From contig DATKPQ010000193.1 in NCBI GenBank assembly GCA_035523995.1, forward strand, positions 14,518 to 78,517: a stretch of 64,000 bases of DNA, written 5' to 3'. The stretch's first letter is position 1; each line of letters starts with the position of its first letter. Below, in pieces: positions 56,090-64,000 of the stretch. Under the pieces are notes generated by a model. The model saw only the letters and a list, made by a program, of their open reading frames with translations, did not search any database and was not told the DNA's origin. Source of the stretch: JASHVB01 sp035523995. Its GTDB lineage: Bacteria; Pseudomonadota; Alphaproteobacteria; Acetobacterales; Acetobacteraceae. Position numbers and translations under genes: made by a program.

Positions 56090-56515
56090 ATGGACGTGCC
56101 CAACGACACTGGTCAGCGAAAATTGCAGCCCGCCGCCTGGCCGCGTCCGCGTGGTTATGCGAACGGCATCGCTGCGGCTGGCGAGACGATCTTTCTGGCC
56201 GGTCAGGTCGGCTGGGATGCGCAAGGCCGTTTTGTTTCCGATCTGGCTGGCCAGGTGGGGCAAGCGCTCTCGAACATCGTCACGTTGCTGGCCGAGGCGG
56301 GCGCCGAACCGCAGCATCTCGTCCGGCTCACCTGGTACGTCACCGATGTCGTTGCGTATCGGACGCAACAGGCCGCGATCGGGCAGGAGTATCGGCGGGT
56401 GATCGGCAAGCACTTCCCGGCCATGTCCGTCATCGGCGTGTCGCAACTGGTCGAGCCCGGCGCTCTGGTGGAAATCGAGGCGACCGCCGTGCTGCCGCCG
56501 TTGCATCCGCCCTAG
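56090..56515 (+). CDS. RidA/YjgF-family protein
   Basis: A 141-residue RidA-like protein. The fold is clear (WPRPRGYANGIAAAGETIFL, AGQVGWDAQGRFV, LSNIVTLLAEAGAEPQHLVR). Archetypal RidA enamine deaminases have Arg in the PARxxV loop; here the loop reads FPAMSVIGVSQLV with Met at that place, so the classical carboxylate anchor is missing. It may accept a CoA-bound enamine instead. Its position after the 2-aminobenzoyl-CoA-type monooxygenase suits hydrolysis of an enamine to a ketone. Confidence 0.85.
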   Translation: MDVPNDTGQRKLQPAAWPRPRGYANGIAAAGETIFLAGQVGWDAQGRFVSDLAGQVGQALSNIVTLLAEAGAEPQHLVRLTWYVTDVVAYRTQQAAIGQEYRRVIGKHFPAMSVIGVSQLVEPGALVEIEATAVLPPLHPP

Positions 56516-56612
56516 ACGCGGCCATGAACTTGACATCGAAAATATCGTTGCGTGAGACCAACTGCCCGGGCGCAATCGACCAGTAGGCCAATCTGTCAGC
56601 AAGGAGTGTTGA

Positions 56613-57752
56613 ATGAAAGCGCGTTTGTATGCGGCCGTCATGGCCATGGGTTTGCTTGGTGCAACGGCGGCAGCGCAGGCGCAGATCAAGATCGGTGCCA
56701 TACTTTCGATCAGCGGGCCCGGCGCGGCGATGGGTGTGGGGTACAAGGGCGCGTTCGATTTCTTTCCGAAGGAAATTGCCGGCCAGAAGGTGGAATATAT
56801 CATCCGCGACGATGCGACGGATGCTAGCACCGGCTATACCATCGCGCAGAAGATGATTTCCGAAGACCATGTTGATGCGTTTATCGGCCCGTCCCTCACC
56901 GCGACCGACGCGGCGGTGGCGCCTCTGGCCAATCAGGCCCATGTGCCGATGATCGCTATGGCGCCATATGAATATGACCCGACGAAGCAGCCCTATACGT
57001 TCAACGATGCGCAGCCTTTGCCGCTGATGGTGGCGGAGGTGTTCAAGTACATGCAGCAGCACGGAGTGAAGACGATCGGCTATATTGGCTTCTCCGACGG
57101 CTGGGGCGACCAGGTGCTGGCCGGCACAAAGCAGGCCGCAGCGGCCGACGGCATGAAGATCCTGGCGGATGAGCGTTATGCCCGCACCGATACCTCGGTG
57201 GAAGCGCAGGCGCTGAAGCTGATCAGCGTGCATCCGCAGGCGATCATGATGGGCAATTCCGCCACTCCCGCCGCGCTGCCGGTCGTGGCGCTGCGGCATC
57301 TGGGGTACAAGGGCGGCATCTATGGCAACCACGGCATTGTCAGTCCGGCTTTCATCAAGGTGGGCGGTGCAGCCGTGAGCGGCGTGATCGCCGATACGTC
57401 GCCGCTGGTAGTTTATACGCAGTTGCCGGACAGCAATCCGATCAAGCCGGTCGCCACGGCCTTTATGAAGGAGTACGCGGCGAAGTTCGGGCCGCAGAGC
57501 GTGAACCCGTTTGCCGGATATAGCTATGACGCGATGCTGCTGCTGAAGAATGCGATTCCCGCCGCTTTGAAAGCGGGCAACCCGGGTACCGAGCAATTTC
57601 GCGAAGCACTCCGCGACGCGCTGGAGAAGACACACGATCTGGTAGGCGTCAGCGGCGTTTATAATATGTCGCCGACCAATCATAACGGACAGGATTCCCG
57701 CGCCGCGGTGCTGGTGGAAGTGAAGGACGGGGCGTGGCGGGCGATTCATTGA
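56613..57752 (+). CDS. ABC transporter substrate-binding protein, branched-chain amino acid type
   Basis: A 379-residue periplasmic binding protein. The signal peptide is KARLYAAVMAMGLLGATAAA, cut before QAQIKIGAI. The Peripla_BP_6 fold follows: GAILSISGPGAAMGVGYKGA, DDATDASTGYTIAQKMISED, VDAFIGPSLTATDAAVAPLA. AAGGAGTG precedes the ATG. It starts the importer genes that continue to 61496. LIV-type binding proteins commonly serve aromatic acids in catabolic islands. Confidence 0.9.
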   Translation: MKARLYAAVMAMGLLGATAAAQAQIKIGAILSISGPGAAMGVGYKGAFDFFPKEIAGQKVEYIIRDDATDASTGYTIAQKMISEDHVDAFIGPSLTATDAAVAPLANQAHVPMIAMAPYEYDPTKQPYTFNDAQPLPLMVAEVFKYMQQHGVKTIGYIGFSDGWGDQVLAGTKQAAAADGMKILADERYARTDTSVEAQALKLISVHPQAIMMGNSATPAALPVVALRHLGYKGGIYGNHGIVSPAFIKVGGAAVSGVIADTSPLVVYTQLPDSNPIKPVATAFMKEYAAKFGPQSVNPFAGYSYDAMLLLKNAIPAALKAGNPGTEQFREALRDALEKTHDLVGVSGVYNMSPTNHNGQDSRAAVLVEVKDGAWRAIH

Positions 57753-57880
57753 TCTCCGCCTATGAGATCGCGGGGTCTCGAACAGATCGTAGCAATCTTG
57801 CTCGGACGGGTGCGCGATTCGTGATGGAAAGGCTACCCCCGTGAAGCCGCACGCCATACCGCTCGGCTGAGGGGCAGGGC

Positions 57881-58900
57881 ATGAACTGGTTCATTTTCCT
57901 CGCCCTGCTGCAAGACGGCATTACCACCGGCGCCATCTATCTTCTGCTCGCGATCGGACTGCTGATCGTGTTCTCGGTCACCCGCGTGATATTCGTCCCG
58001 CAAGGCGATCTGCTGGCGTTTGGCACGCTGACGGTGGCGGCGCTGCAAGGCGGCCACCTGCCGGGCACATTATGGTTGCTCGACGGGGTCTCTGCCCTGG
58101 CACTCATCGCGGCATTGTTCCAGGGGCGCCGCGCGGCGATGCGCGGGGTGCTGGCCTGGGGCATCTATCCGGCCGTTGTTACGGCCATTGCCTCCGCCCT
58201 GGCACCACGCGAAATCCCCGCGATCTCGATCATTCTGGCCCTTGCCATTGTTACGCCAATGGGGCCGCTGATCTGGCGGTTCGCCTTCCGGCCGATTGCC
58301 AATGCTTCTGTCCTGGCGTTGCTGATCCTGGCCATGGCGCTGCATTTCGTGCTGATCGGGCTGGGCCTGGTGTTCTTCGGCCCGGAAGAAGCTGGTGCGC
58401 CGCCAATTACCAACGCCAACTTTGACCTCGGCAGTTTGAATGTCTCCGGTCAGACGCTCGCTATACTGGCGTGCTGCGTCGTGTTGGTGCTCGGCCTGCG
58501 CTGGTTCTTTGGCGCCACCATCCACGGCAAAGCCTTGCGCGCAGCCGCATCGGACAGGTTGGGTGCGCGCCTGGTTGGTATCGACGCGGGTGCAACGGGA
58601 GCGCTCGCATTCGGGCTCGCGTCGTTCATCGCCGCGCTGGCGGGGGTGCTGATCGGCGCGGTCACGCCGCTTTCCTACGATGCAGGGTTTGATATCGGAC
58701 TGAAGGGATTCGTCGCGGCGATCATGGGCGGGCTGGTGTCCTATCCGATGGCAGCGGCCGGCGCGATCCTTGTGGGCGTGCTGGAATCGCTCAGCAGCTT
58801 CTGGGCCAGCGCCTACCGCGACGTGATCGTCTTCACGCTGCTTGTTCCGATCCTGGTTTGGCTGTCGTTACGAAGCGGCTCGCCGGAGGATCGGGCCTGA
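57881..58900 (+). CDS. ABC transporter permease, LivH type
   Basis: A 339-residue inner-membrane permease with about nine hydrophobic segments. It starts FIFLALLQDGITTGAIYLLL and shows the LivH-type GNxxVxxRAP-like cytoplasmic region near KALRAAASDRLGARLVGID and LSYDAGFDIGLKGFVAAIMG. The insertion at residues 65-110 (SALALIAALFQGRRAAMRG) makes it slightly longer than LivH. The stop overlaps the next start in TGATG. Confidence 0.87.
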   Translation: MNWFIFLALLQDGITTGAIYLLLAIGLLIVFSVTRVIFVPQGDLLAFGTLTVAALQGGHLPGTLWLLDGVSALALIAALFQGRRAAMRGVLAWGIYPAVVTAIASALAPREIPAISIILALAIVTPMGPLIWRFAFRPIANASVLALLILAMALHFVLIGLGLVFFGPEEAGAPPITNANFDLGSLNVSGQTLAILACCVVLVLGLRWFFGATIHGKALRAAASDRLGARLVGIDAGATGALAFGLASFIAALAGVLIGAVTPLSYDAGFDIGLKGFVAAIMGGLVSYPMAAAGAILVGVLESLSSFWASAYRDVIVFTLLVPILVWLSLRSGSPEDRA

Positions 58901-60758
58901 TGACGCCTCTTTCATCCCCACCGCGCGTGATCAGCGGATCGGCGCCTGGTCGGTTATGCGTGGATGGCCGAGTCAAGCACGGCCATGAGGCAATTTTGCG
59001 GGGGTGGGCAATAAGATTCGCCGCAGTCATCGCTATCATCCTGATCCCCGCGGTCCTGCCCACCTTCTATGTTACCTTGCTCGGCTATGTCGGCATGGCC
59101 ACGCTGGTCGCGCTGGGTCTGGTGCTGCTGACCGGCATCAGCGGCCAAACCTCGTTTGGACAAGCCAGCTTTGTCGGCCTCGCGGCTTACGCGACCACGG
59201 TGCTGACCAAATCCTACGATGCACCGCCGATCGCCGGACTGGCCGCGGGGCTGCTGCTGACCGGCGCCATCGCGTGGCTGCTTGGGCTGGTCACCGCGCG
59301 CCTTTCCGGACATTTCCTTGCGCTGGTCTCGGTTGCCTGGGGGATCAGTTTCTTCTCCTTGTTTGGAACGATTCCGCAACTCCATGGCTTCAACGGCATC
59401 GGCAATATCCCGCCGTTGCGCCTGGGGCGGTTCTCCGCTGCGAGCCTGCGCGTGAACCTTGCCATCATCTGGGCGGCCGTCGCCCTGATCATGGCGATGT
59501 CGGCGAACCTGTTGGATTCCCGCATCGGCCGCGCCATCCGCACCCTCAACGGCGCGCGTCTGATGGGCGCCAGCGTCGGCATCGATACCGTGCGCCTCAG
59601 CCGCACCGTCTTCGTCATTGCCGCACTCAATGCTGCCGTCGCCGGTTTCCTGTTCGCGCATTTCGAGCGCTTCGTCAGCCCGACACCGTTCAGCCTTGGC
59701 GCCAGCATCGACTATTTGTTCATGGTGATTATCGGCGGGGCAGGCTCGCTTTGGGGCGCACCGATCGGCGCTGCGCTCGTGGTGATGCTGCGCGACCAGT
59801 TCAACGATTGGATTCCCCGCATCACCGGCCAGGCCGGCGATTTCGAGTCCTTGGTGTTCGCGTTGGTCGTCATCGTACTGCTGCAACGCGCCCCAGATGG
59901 ATTGCTGCCATTGTTGATGCGGTTCAAACGCCGCACTTCCCCGCATGCCGCAGCAGGCGACGATGCACAGACCGAACAACTGCCCGTTCCGGTCACCGTG
60001 CCTGGTGAGGAATTGCTAGCGCTGCAAGGGGTCTCCCGCAATTTTGGCGGTCTCGCCGCCAATCGCGATGTCAGCTTCACTGTCCATGCCAGCGAGATCG
60101 TCGCCCTGATCGGTCCGAACGGTGCCGGCAAGACAACGTTGTTCAACGTCGTCAGCGGCGTTCTGCCGCCCAATTCCGGCAGCGTCCGTCTGTTTGGCGT
60201 GCCGGCTGCGCGCCTCTCGCCGCGCCGCGTCGCTAGCCGGGGGCTGGCGCGCACGTTCCAACACGTGAAGCTGCTGCCGGACCGCAGCGTGCTGGAGAAC
60301 GTGGCGCTCGGTGCGCATCTGTTAGGCCGTGCCGGATTGCTGCGCGCCATGCTGCGACTGGACCGTGCGGAGGAAGCGCACCTGCTGTCCGAGGCTCGGG
60401 CACAGGCGGTGCGCGCCGGTCTTGGTAACATGCTGCACGTTCCCGCCGGCGATCTGCCTCTGGGCCAGCAGCGCGTGGTGGAAATCGCCCGCGCGCTGTG
60501 TTTGCGGCCGCGGCTGCTGTTGCTGGATGAACCTGCCGCCGGGTTGCGCCTGCCAGAGAAGCGGCGGCTCGCGTCGCTGCTGCGGCAGTTGCGCGCGGAA
60601 GGGATGGGCGTGCTTTTGGTGGAGCATGACATGGATTTCGTCATGCAGCTCGCCGACCGCGTGGTGGTGATGGATTTCGGCCAGAAGATCGCCGAGGGTC
60701 CGCCGGAACGCGTGCAAACCGATCCGTCGGTCGTGGAAGCCTATTTGGGCGGGCTGAC

Positions 60759-60762
<4 letters not shown>
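58900..60762 (+). CDS. Fused LivM-type permease and LivG-type ATP-binding protein
   Basis: A 620-residue fusion. Residues about 45-350 are a LivM permease (TLLGYVGMATLVALGLVLLT, GISGQTSFGQASFVGLAAYA, MVIIGGAGSLWGAPIGAALV). From about 375 it is a LivG ATPase: LQGVSRNFGGLAANRDVSFT, Walker A IGPNGAGKTTLFNVVSG, the signature LPLGQQRVVEIARAL and Walker B RLLLLDEPAAGL. ATG 58900 overlaps the LivH stop. The first 40 residues contain a palindrome-derived peptide (CVDGRVKHGHEA), so the original start may have been further in. No frameshift separates the domains. Confidence 0.88.
58960..58989. repeat. Short palindromic repeat inside the LivM-LivG 5' end
   Basis: ATGGCCG at 58964 pairs perfectly with CGGCCAT at 58980 across AGTCAAGCA. 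The sequence resembles the widespread alphaproteobacterial palindrome of the form GATGGCCGGGTCAAGCCCGG. Confidence 0.6.
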
Positions 60763-61482
<720 letters not shown>

Positions 61483-61496
<14 letters not shown>

Positions 61497-62025
61497 TACC
61501 GCACTGATGCCCGATCGTGAGGCCGCCGTTGGCAACGGCGCCCGCTTGCCACTGCGAATTTGGCTGCGCTTGTTGACGTGTGTAAACATGACCGAAGCGA
61601 TGGTTCGGGCGCGGCTGCATGCACAGTTCGGTACCACGTTGCCGCGTTTCGATGTGCTCGCGGCGCTGGATGCGGCGGGCGAGGAGCTCTCGATGGGCGC
61701 GTTGTCGGCGCGGCTCATGGTCACCAGCGGCAATGTCACCGGCCTGATCAGGGCGATGGAGCAGGATGGGCTGGTGGAGCGAAGACGGCATCCGGGGGAT
61801 CGGCGCAGCACGTTGATCGGTATGACCGATGCCGGGCGGGCGTTGTTCGCTCATATGGCGCCGGCACACGCACGTTGGATTGAGCAAGCGATGGCGGGGA
61901 TGGACCGTACGGAAGCAACCGAGTTGTGGGACATGTTGGGACGCCTGAAGGACTCGGTGCGGGATGCGGGTTCGGACCCGGTGGCGGGGCCGGCAAAACG
62001 CCGTGCCTGGGTGCCCAAATCCTAA
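61483..62025 (+). CDS. MarR-family transcriptional regulator
   Basis: A 180-residue (or 172, if ATG 61507 is used) winged-helix regulator. The dimer helix and HTH are LRIWLRLLTCVNMTEAMVRA, LPRFDVLAALDAAGEELSMG and ALSARLMVTSGNVTGLIRAM; the wing is LVERRRHPGDRRSTLIGMTD. MarR proteins of aromatic catabolic loci usually repress until a pathway intermediate binds. It is in line with the transporter genes, overlapping livF slightly if the first ATG is used. Plausible owner of the shared 18-bp motif. Confidence 0.88.
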
Positions 62026-62139
62026 TGTCATTGCGAGGAGCGAAGCGACGAAGCAATCTCGGTCGAGAGCACGCGCGCGCATAGCCCGGGCAACTGCAGG
62101 AACGGGGTTGCTGCATCGCATCGCTCCTCGCAATGACAT
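62025..62139. repeat. REP-like palindromic intergenic repeat, copy 7 (complete)
   Basis: Left arm ATGTCATTGCGAGGAGCGAA..., right arm ...CGCTCCTCGCAATGACAT; the loop contains a GC-rich stretch. It starts at the MarR stop codon and ends 16 bases before the MaoC start. Confidence 0.95.
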
Positions 62140-62154
62140 TGATCGGAGGAAATC

Positions 62155-62673
62155 ATGGTCGCAGAAGCCTATCAGGTCGCCCCGAACCGTTATCGCGAAC
62201 GATATGGCCGCTACTTCGAAGACTTCGTCGTGGGCGACATTTACGAACACCGCCCCGCCCGCACCATCAGCGAGGCCGACAATACCTGGTTTACTTTGCT
62301 CACGATGAATCAGCATCCGCTGCATTTCGACGCTGAATACGCGAAGCATAGCGAATTCGGCCGCTGCATCGTATGCTCTCCGCTGACTGTCGCGCTGATG
62401 GCCGGCATGAGTGTCAGCGATGTCAGTCAGAAGGCGATTGCCAATCTTGGGTGGCGCGAGATCCGGCTGACTCATCCGTTGTTCATCGGCGACACGCTGT
62501 CGGCCGAATCCGAAGTGCTGGACAAGCGGGACAGCAAGTCGCGGCCGCAGGCCGGCATCGTCACCGTGCGGACGCGCGGTTTCAACCAGGATGGCACGAT
62601 GGTCTGCGAGTTCGATCGCACCATCCTGGTGGGCAGGCGCGGCTTCGATACCGAAGCCAAGGCGGGTTATTGA
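62155..62673 (+). CDS. MaoC-family acyl-CoA dehydratase
   Basis: A 172-residue hot-dog-fold hydratase. GGAGGAAATC precedes the ATG. Features: YGRYFEDFVVGDIYEHRPAR and ISEADNTWFTLLTMNQHPLH with the Asp/His dyad region (NQHPLHFDAEYA), then VCSPLTVALMAGMSVSDVSQ. It resembles mesaconyl-CoA hydratase-type members. It sits 12 bases before a CoA-transferase gene, suggesting activation and hydration of a short dicarboxylate. Confidence 0.88.
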   Translation: MVAEAYQVAPNRYRERYGRYFEDFVVGDIYEHRPARTISEADNTWFTLLTMNQHPLHFDAEYAKHSEFGRCIVCSPLTVALMAGMSVSDVSQKAIANLGWREIRLTHPLFIGDTLSAESEVLDKRDSKSRPQAGIVTVRTRGFNQDGTMVCEFDRTILVGRRGFDTEAKAGY

Positions 62674-62685
62674 AGGAACGACGCC

Positions 62686-63885
62686 ATGCAGCCATTGCAC
62701 GGTATCCGCGTCCTGAGCGTGGAATCCTATGGTGCCGGTCCTTATGGCACCATGCATCTCGCCGATCTCGGCGCCGAGGTCATCAAGATTGAAGCGCCGG
62801 CACGTGGCAAGATTGCTCCGGGCGACAGCGCGCGCCACGCCGGGCCGTTCTTCCTGGGGCCGAATGACAGCCAGTTCTTTCAAAGCTTCAACCGCAACAA
62901 GCGCAGCGTGGTGCTCGATCTGCATCATCCCGACGGCTACGCGGCGTTTCTGAAGCTGGCGGCGAGAGCCGACGCGGTGATGAACAACCTCCGCGGTGAT
63001 CAGCCCGGCAAGCTGCGGCTGGCTTACAACGACCTGAAGGGTGCCAATCCGCGGCTGGTCTGTGCACATCTGTCGGGCTATGGCCGCACCGGACCACGTG
63101 CCGGGTGGCCGGCTTACGATTACCTGGCGCAATCGGAAGCCGGCTATCTGCATCTAACCGGCGAACCGGATGGACCGCCGACGAGGATGGGCCTTTCGGT
63201 CATCGATTTCATGTCCGGCGTCACTATGGCGTTTGCGCTGGCGGCGGCATTGCTCGGCGCATTCCGCAGCGGGCGGGGCTGTGATGTGGACGTGACGCTG
63301 TACGACGTCGCTATGCACCAGCTGACCTATCTGGCGACGTGGTACATGAACGCAGGCCAGGCTGCCGAACGCCGGCCTCGTTCCGGTCACCCCACGATCG
63401 TCCCCTGCGAGATGTTCCCCACCGCAGACGGCTGGCTGTTCATCATGTGCATGACGCCGAAATTCTGGATCGCGCTGTGCGAGCGCCTGGGCCGTCCCGA
63501 GCTGGCGGCCGACCCGCGGTTCCGCGGCTTCGCCGAACGTTTCGCCAACCGCGATGCGCTGGCGGACATTCTCGATGGCGAGTTCCGGCGCGCAACGACC
63601 GGGGCGTGGATGCAGCGCCTCGGCGGCCGCGTCCCGGCCGCGCCGGTGCTCACCTTGCCACAGGCGTTGGACAATCCGCATTTTCACCAGACCGAGGGTG
63701 TGCTGACCCTGGCGCACAAGCAGCGGCCGGACCTGAAGATGATTGCGGCGCCGATCCGGATCGACGGCCGCCGCCCCGCTGCGGCGGCAGGACCGGCACT
63801 CGGCGCGGACACCGAGGCGTTGCTGCTGGAGGCCGGGTGCAGCGCCGCGGACATTGCCAGCCTGCGAGCAGAGGGCGCGATCTGA
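62686..63885 (+). CDS. CaiB/BaiF family CoA transferase
   Basis: A 399-residue family III CoA transferase that moves CoA between acids through an enzyme anhydride. AAGGAACGACGCC precedes the ATG. Features: LHGIRVLSVESYGAGPYGTM, LADLGAEVIKIEAPARG, FNRNKRSVVLDLHHPDG and the region around YDYLAQSEAGYLHLTGEPDG that includes the catalytic Asp (PAYDYLAQ). Length is normal. It could supply CoA to an aliphatic intermediate late in the pathway. Bases 63886-64000 show no further gene. Confidence 0.92.
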   Translation: MQPLHGIRVLSVESYGAGPYGTMHLADLGAEVIKIEAPARGKIAPGDSARHAGPFFLGPNDSQFFQSFNRNKRSVVLDLHHPDGYAAFLKLAARADAVMNNLRGDQPGKLRLAYNDLKGANPRLVCAHLSGYGRTGPRAGWPAYDYLAQSEAGYLHLTGEPDGPPTRMGLSVIDFMSGVTMAFALAAALLGAFRSGRGCDVDVTLYDVAMHQLTYLATWYMNAGQAAERRPRSGHPTIVPCEMFPTADGWLFIMCMTPKFWIALCERLGRPELAADPRFRGFAERFANRDALADILDGEFRRATTGAWMQRLGGRVPAAPVLTLPQALDNPHFHQTEGVLTLAHKQRPDLKMIAAPIRIDGRRPAAAAGPALGADTEALLLEAGCSAADIASLRAEGAI

Positions 63886-64000
63886 CAGCGCGGCCTGGAT
63901 GATCGACGAACGGCGCGCGTACCTGGGGTCACCTGCCGATTTGTTCAAAACTGCACGCTGAGGTCGGCGAATCTTGAGGTAGGTCTTGCCCCCTCAATGA

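Overview
The window is high-GC DNA whose gene content and protein signatures (SCO/DUF1614/EipB set, DUF1150 behind Hsp20, a GNAT-Nudix fusion, a LptE-HolA-LeuS operon) point to an alphaproteobacterium, most likely an Acetobacteraceae/Rhodospirillales member. This assignment is inference from protein style; no rRNA or tRNA gene was seen. Seven copies of one palindromic intergenic repeat (arms like TGTCATTGCGAGGAGCGAAG) are scattered between genes.

Region 1 (1-13.5 kb) is ordinary core genome: a small pair of Gly-Asp repeat proteins, fmt-def, Hsp20 with DUF1150, an RNase H-like hypothetical protein, a quinone-oxidoreductase-like enzyme, the leuS-lptE-holA operon, an MFS exporter, a DoxD-type membrane protein and a nucleoside phosphorylase.

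Region 2 (13.5-25.2 kb) is a genomic graveyard with a few survivors. It holds a frameshifted patatin, a class III cyclase cut at its 5' end and facing a 5'-truncated DUF3141 gene, kup, an intact reading frame that joins the start of FabI to the last three quarters of acetate kinase, the 3' end of a group II intron (maturase tail plus domain V), an IS6-family transposase fragment, a groEL relic with two nonsense codons, and an apparently intact unit of hypothetical protein, HAD phosphatase and GH65 phosphorylase. Three FNR/FixK-type boxes sit in front of the chimera, the groEL relic and the GH65 unit, so this looks like the decayed remainder of a low-oxygen stress regulon.

Region 3 (25.2-41.2 kb) is mixed: isochorismatase-fold hydrolase, CinA-like protein, GNAT-Nudix, EipB, a ruined c-di-GMP enzyme, a CHASE3/PAS hybrid histidine kinase, a small regulatory island (GcrA/Myb-like HTH, DUF6362, MbcA/ParS-like protein, divergent XRE regulator), SCO1, DUF1614, a GMC oxidoreductase with a HAD dehalogenase, and a GxxExxY nuclease-like gene enclosed in two nested inverted repeats. 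A second, collapsed element of similar design lies at 28.2 kb.

Region 4 (41.4-63.9 kb) is a catabolic island of about 22 kb: PEP-mutase/isocitrate-lyase family, enoyl-CoA hydratase, cyclase-family (isatin-hydrolase-like) amidohydrolase, indolepyruvate-ferredoxin-oxidoreductase-like alpha and beta, Rieske dioxygenase alpha and beta, thiolase with OB-fold partner, SDR, an LLM monooxygenase on the other strand, a bifunctional salicylyl-CoA/2-aminobenzoyl-CoA monooxygenase-reductase, another SDR, a RidA-like protein, a complete branched-chain-type ABC importer, a MarR regulator, a MaoC dehydratase and a CaiB-type CoA transferase. My inference is an auxin/indole-type pathway in which isatinate, an aryl 2-oxoacid, is turned directly into 2-aminobenzoyl-CoA by the IOR-like enzyme, which would explain why no aryl-CoA ligase is present. 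A shared 18-bp motif upstream of the divergent units, plus the MarR gene, suggests common control.
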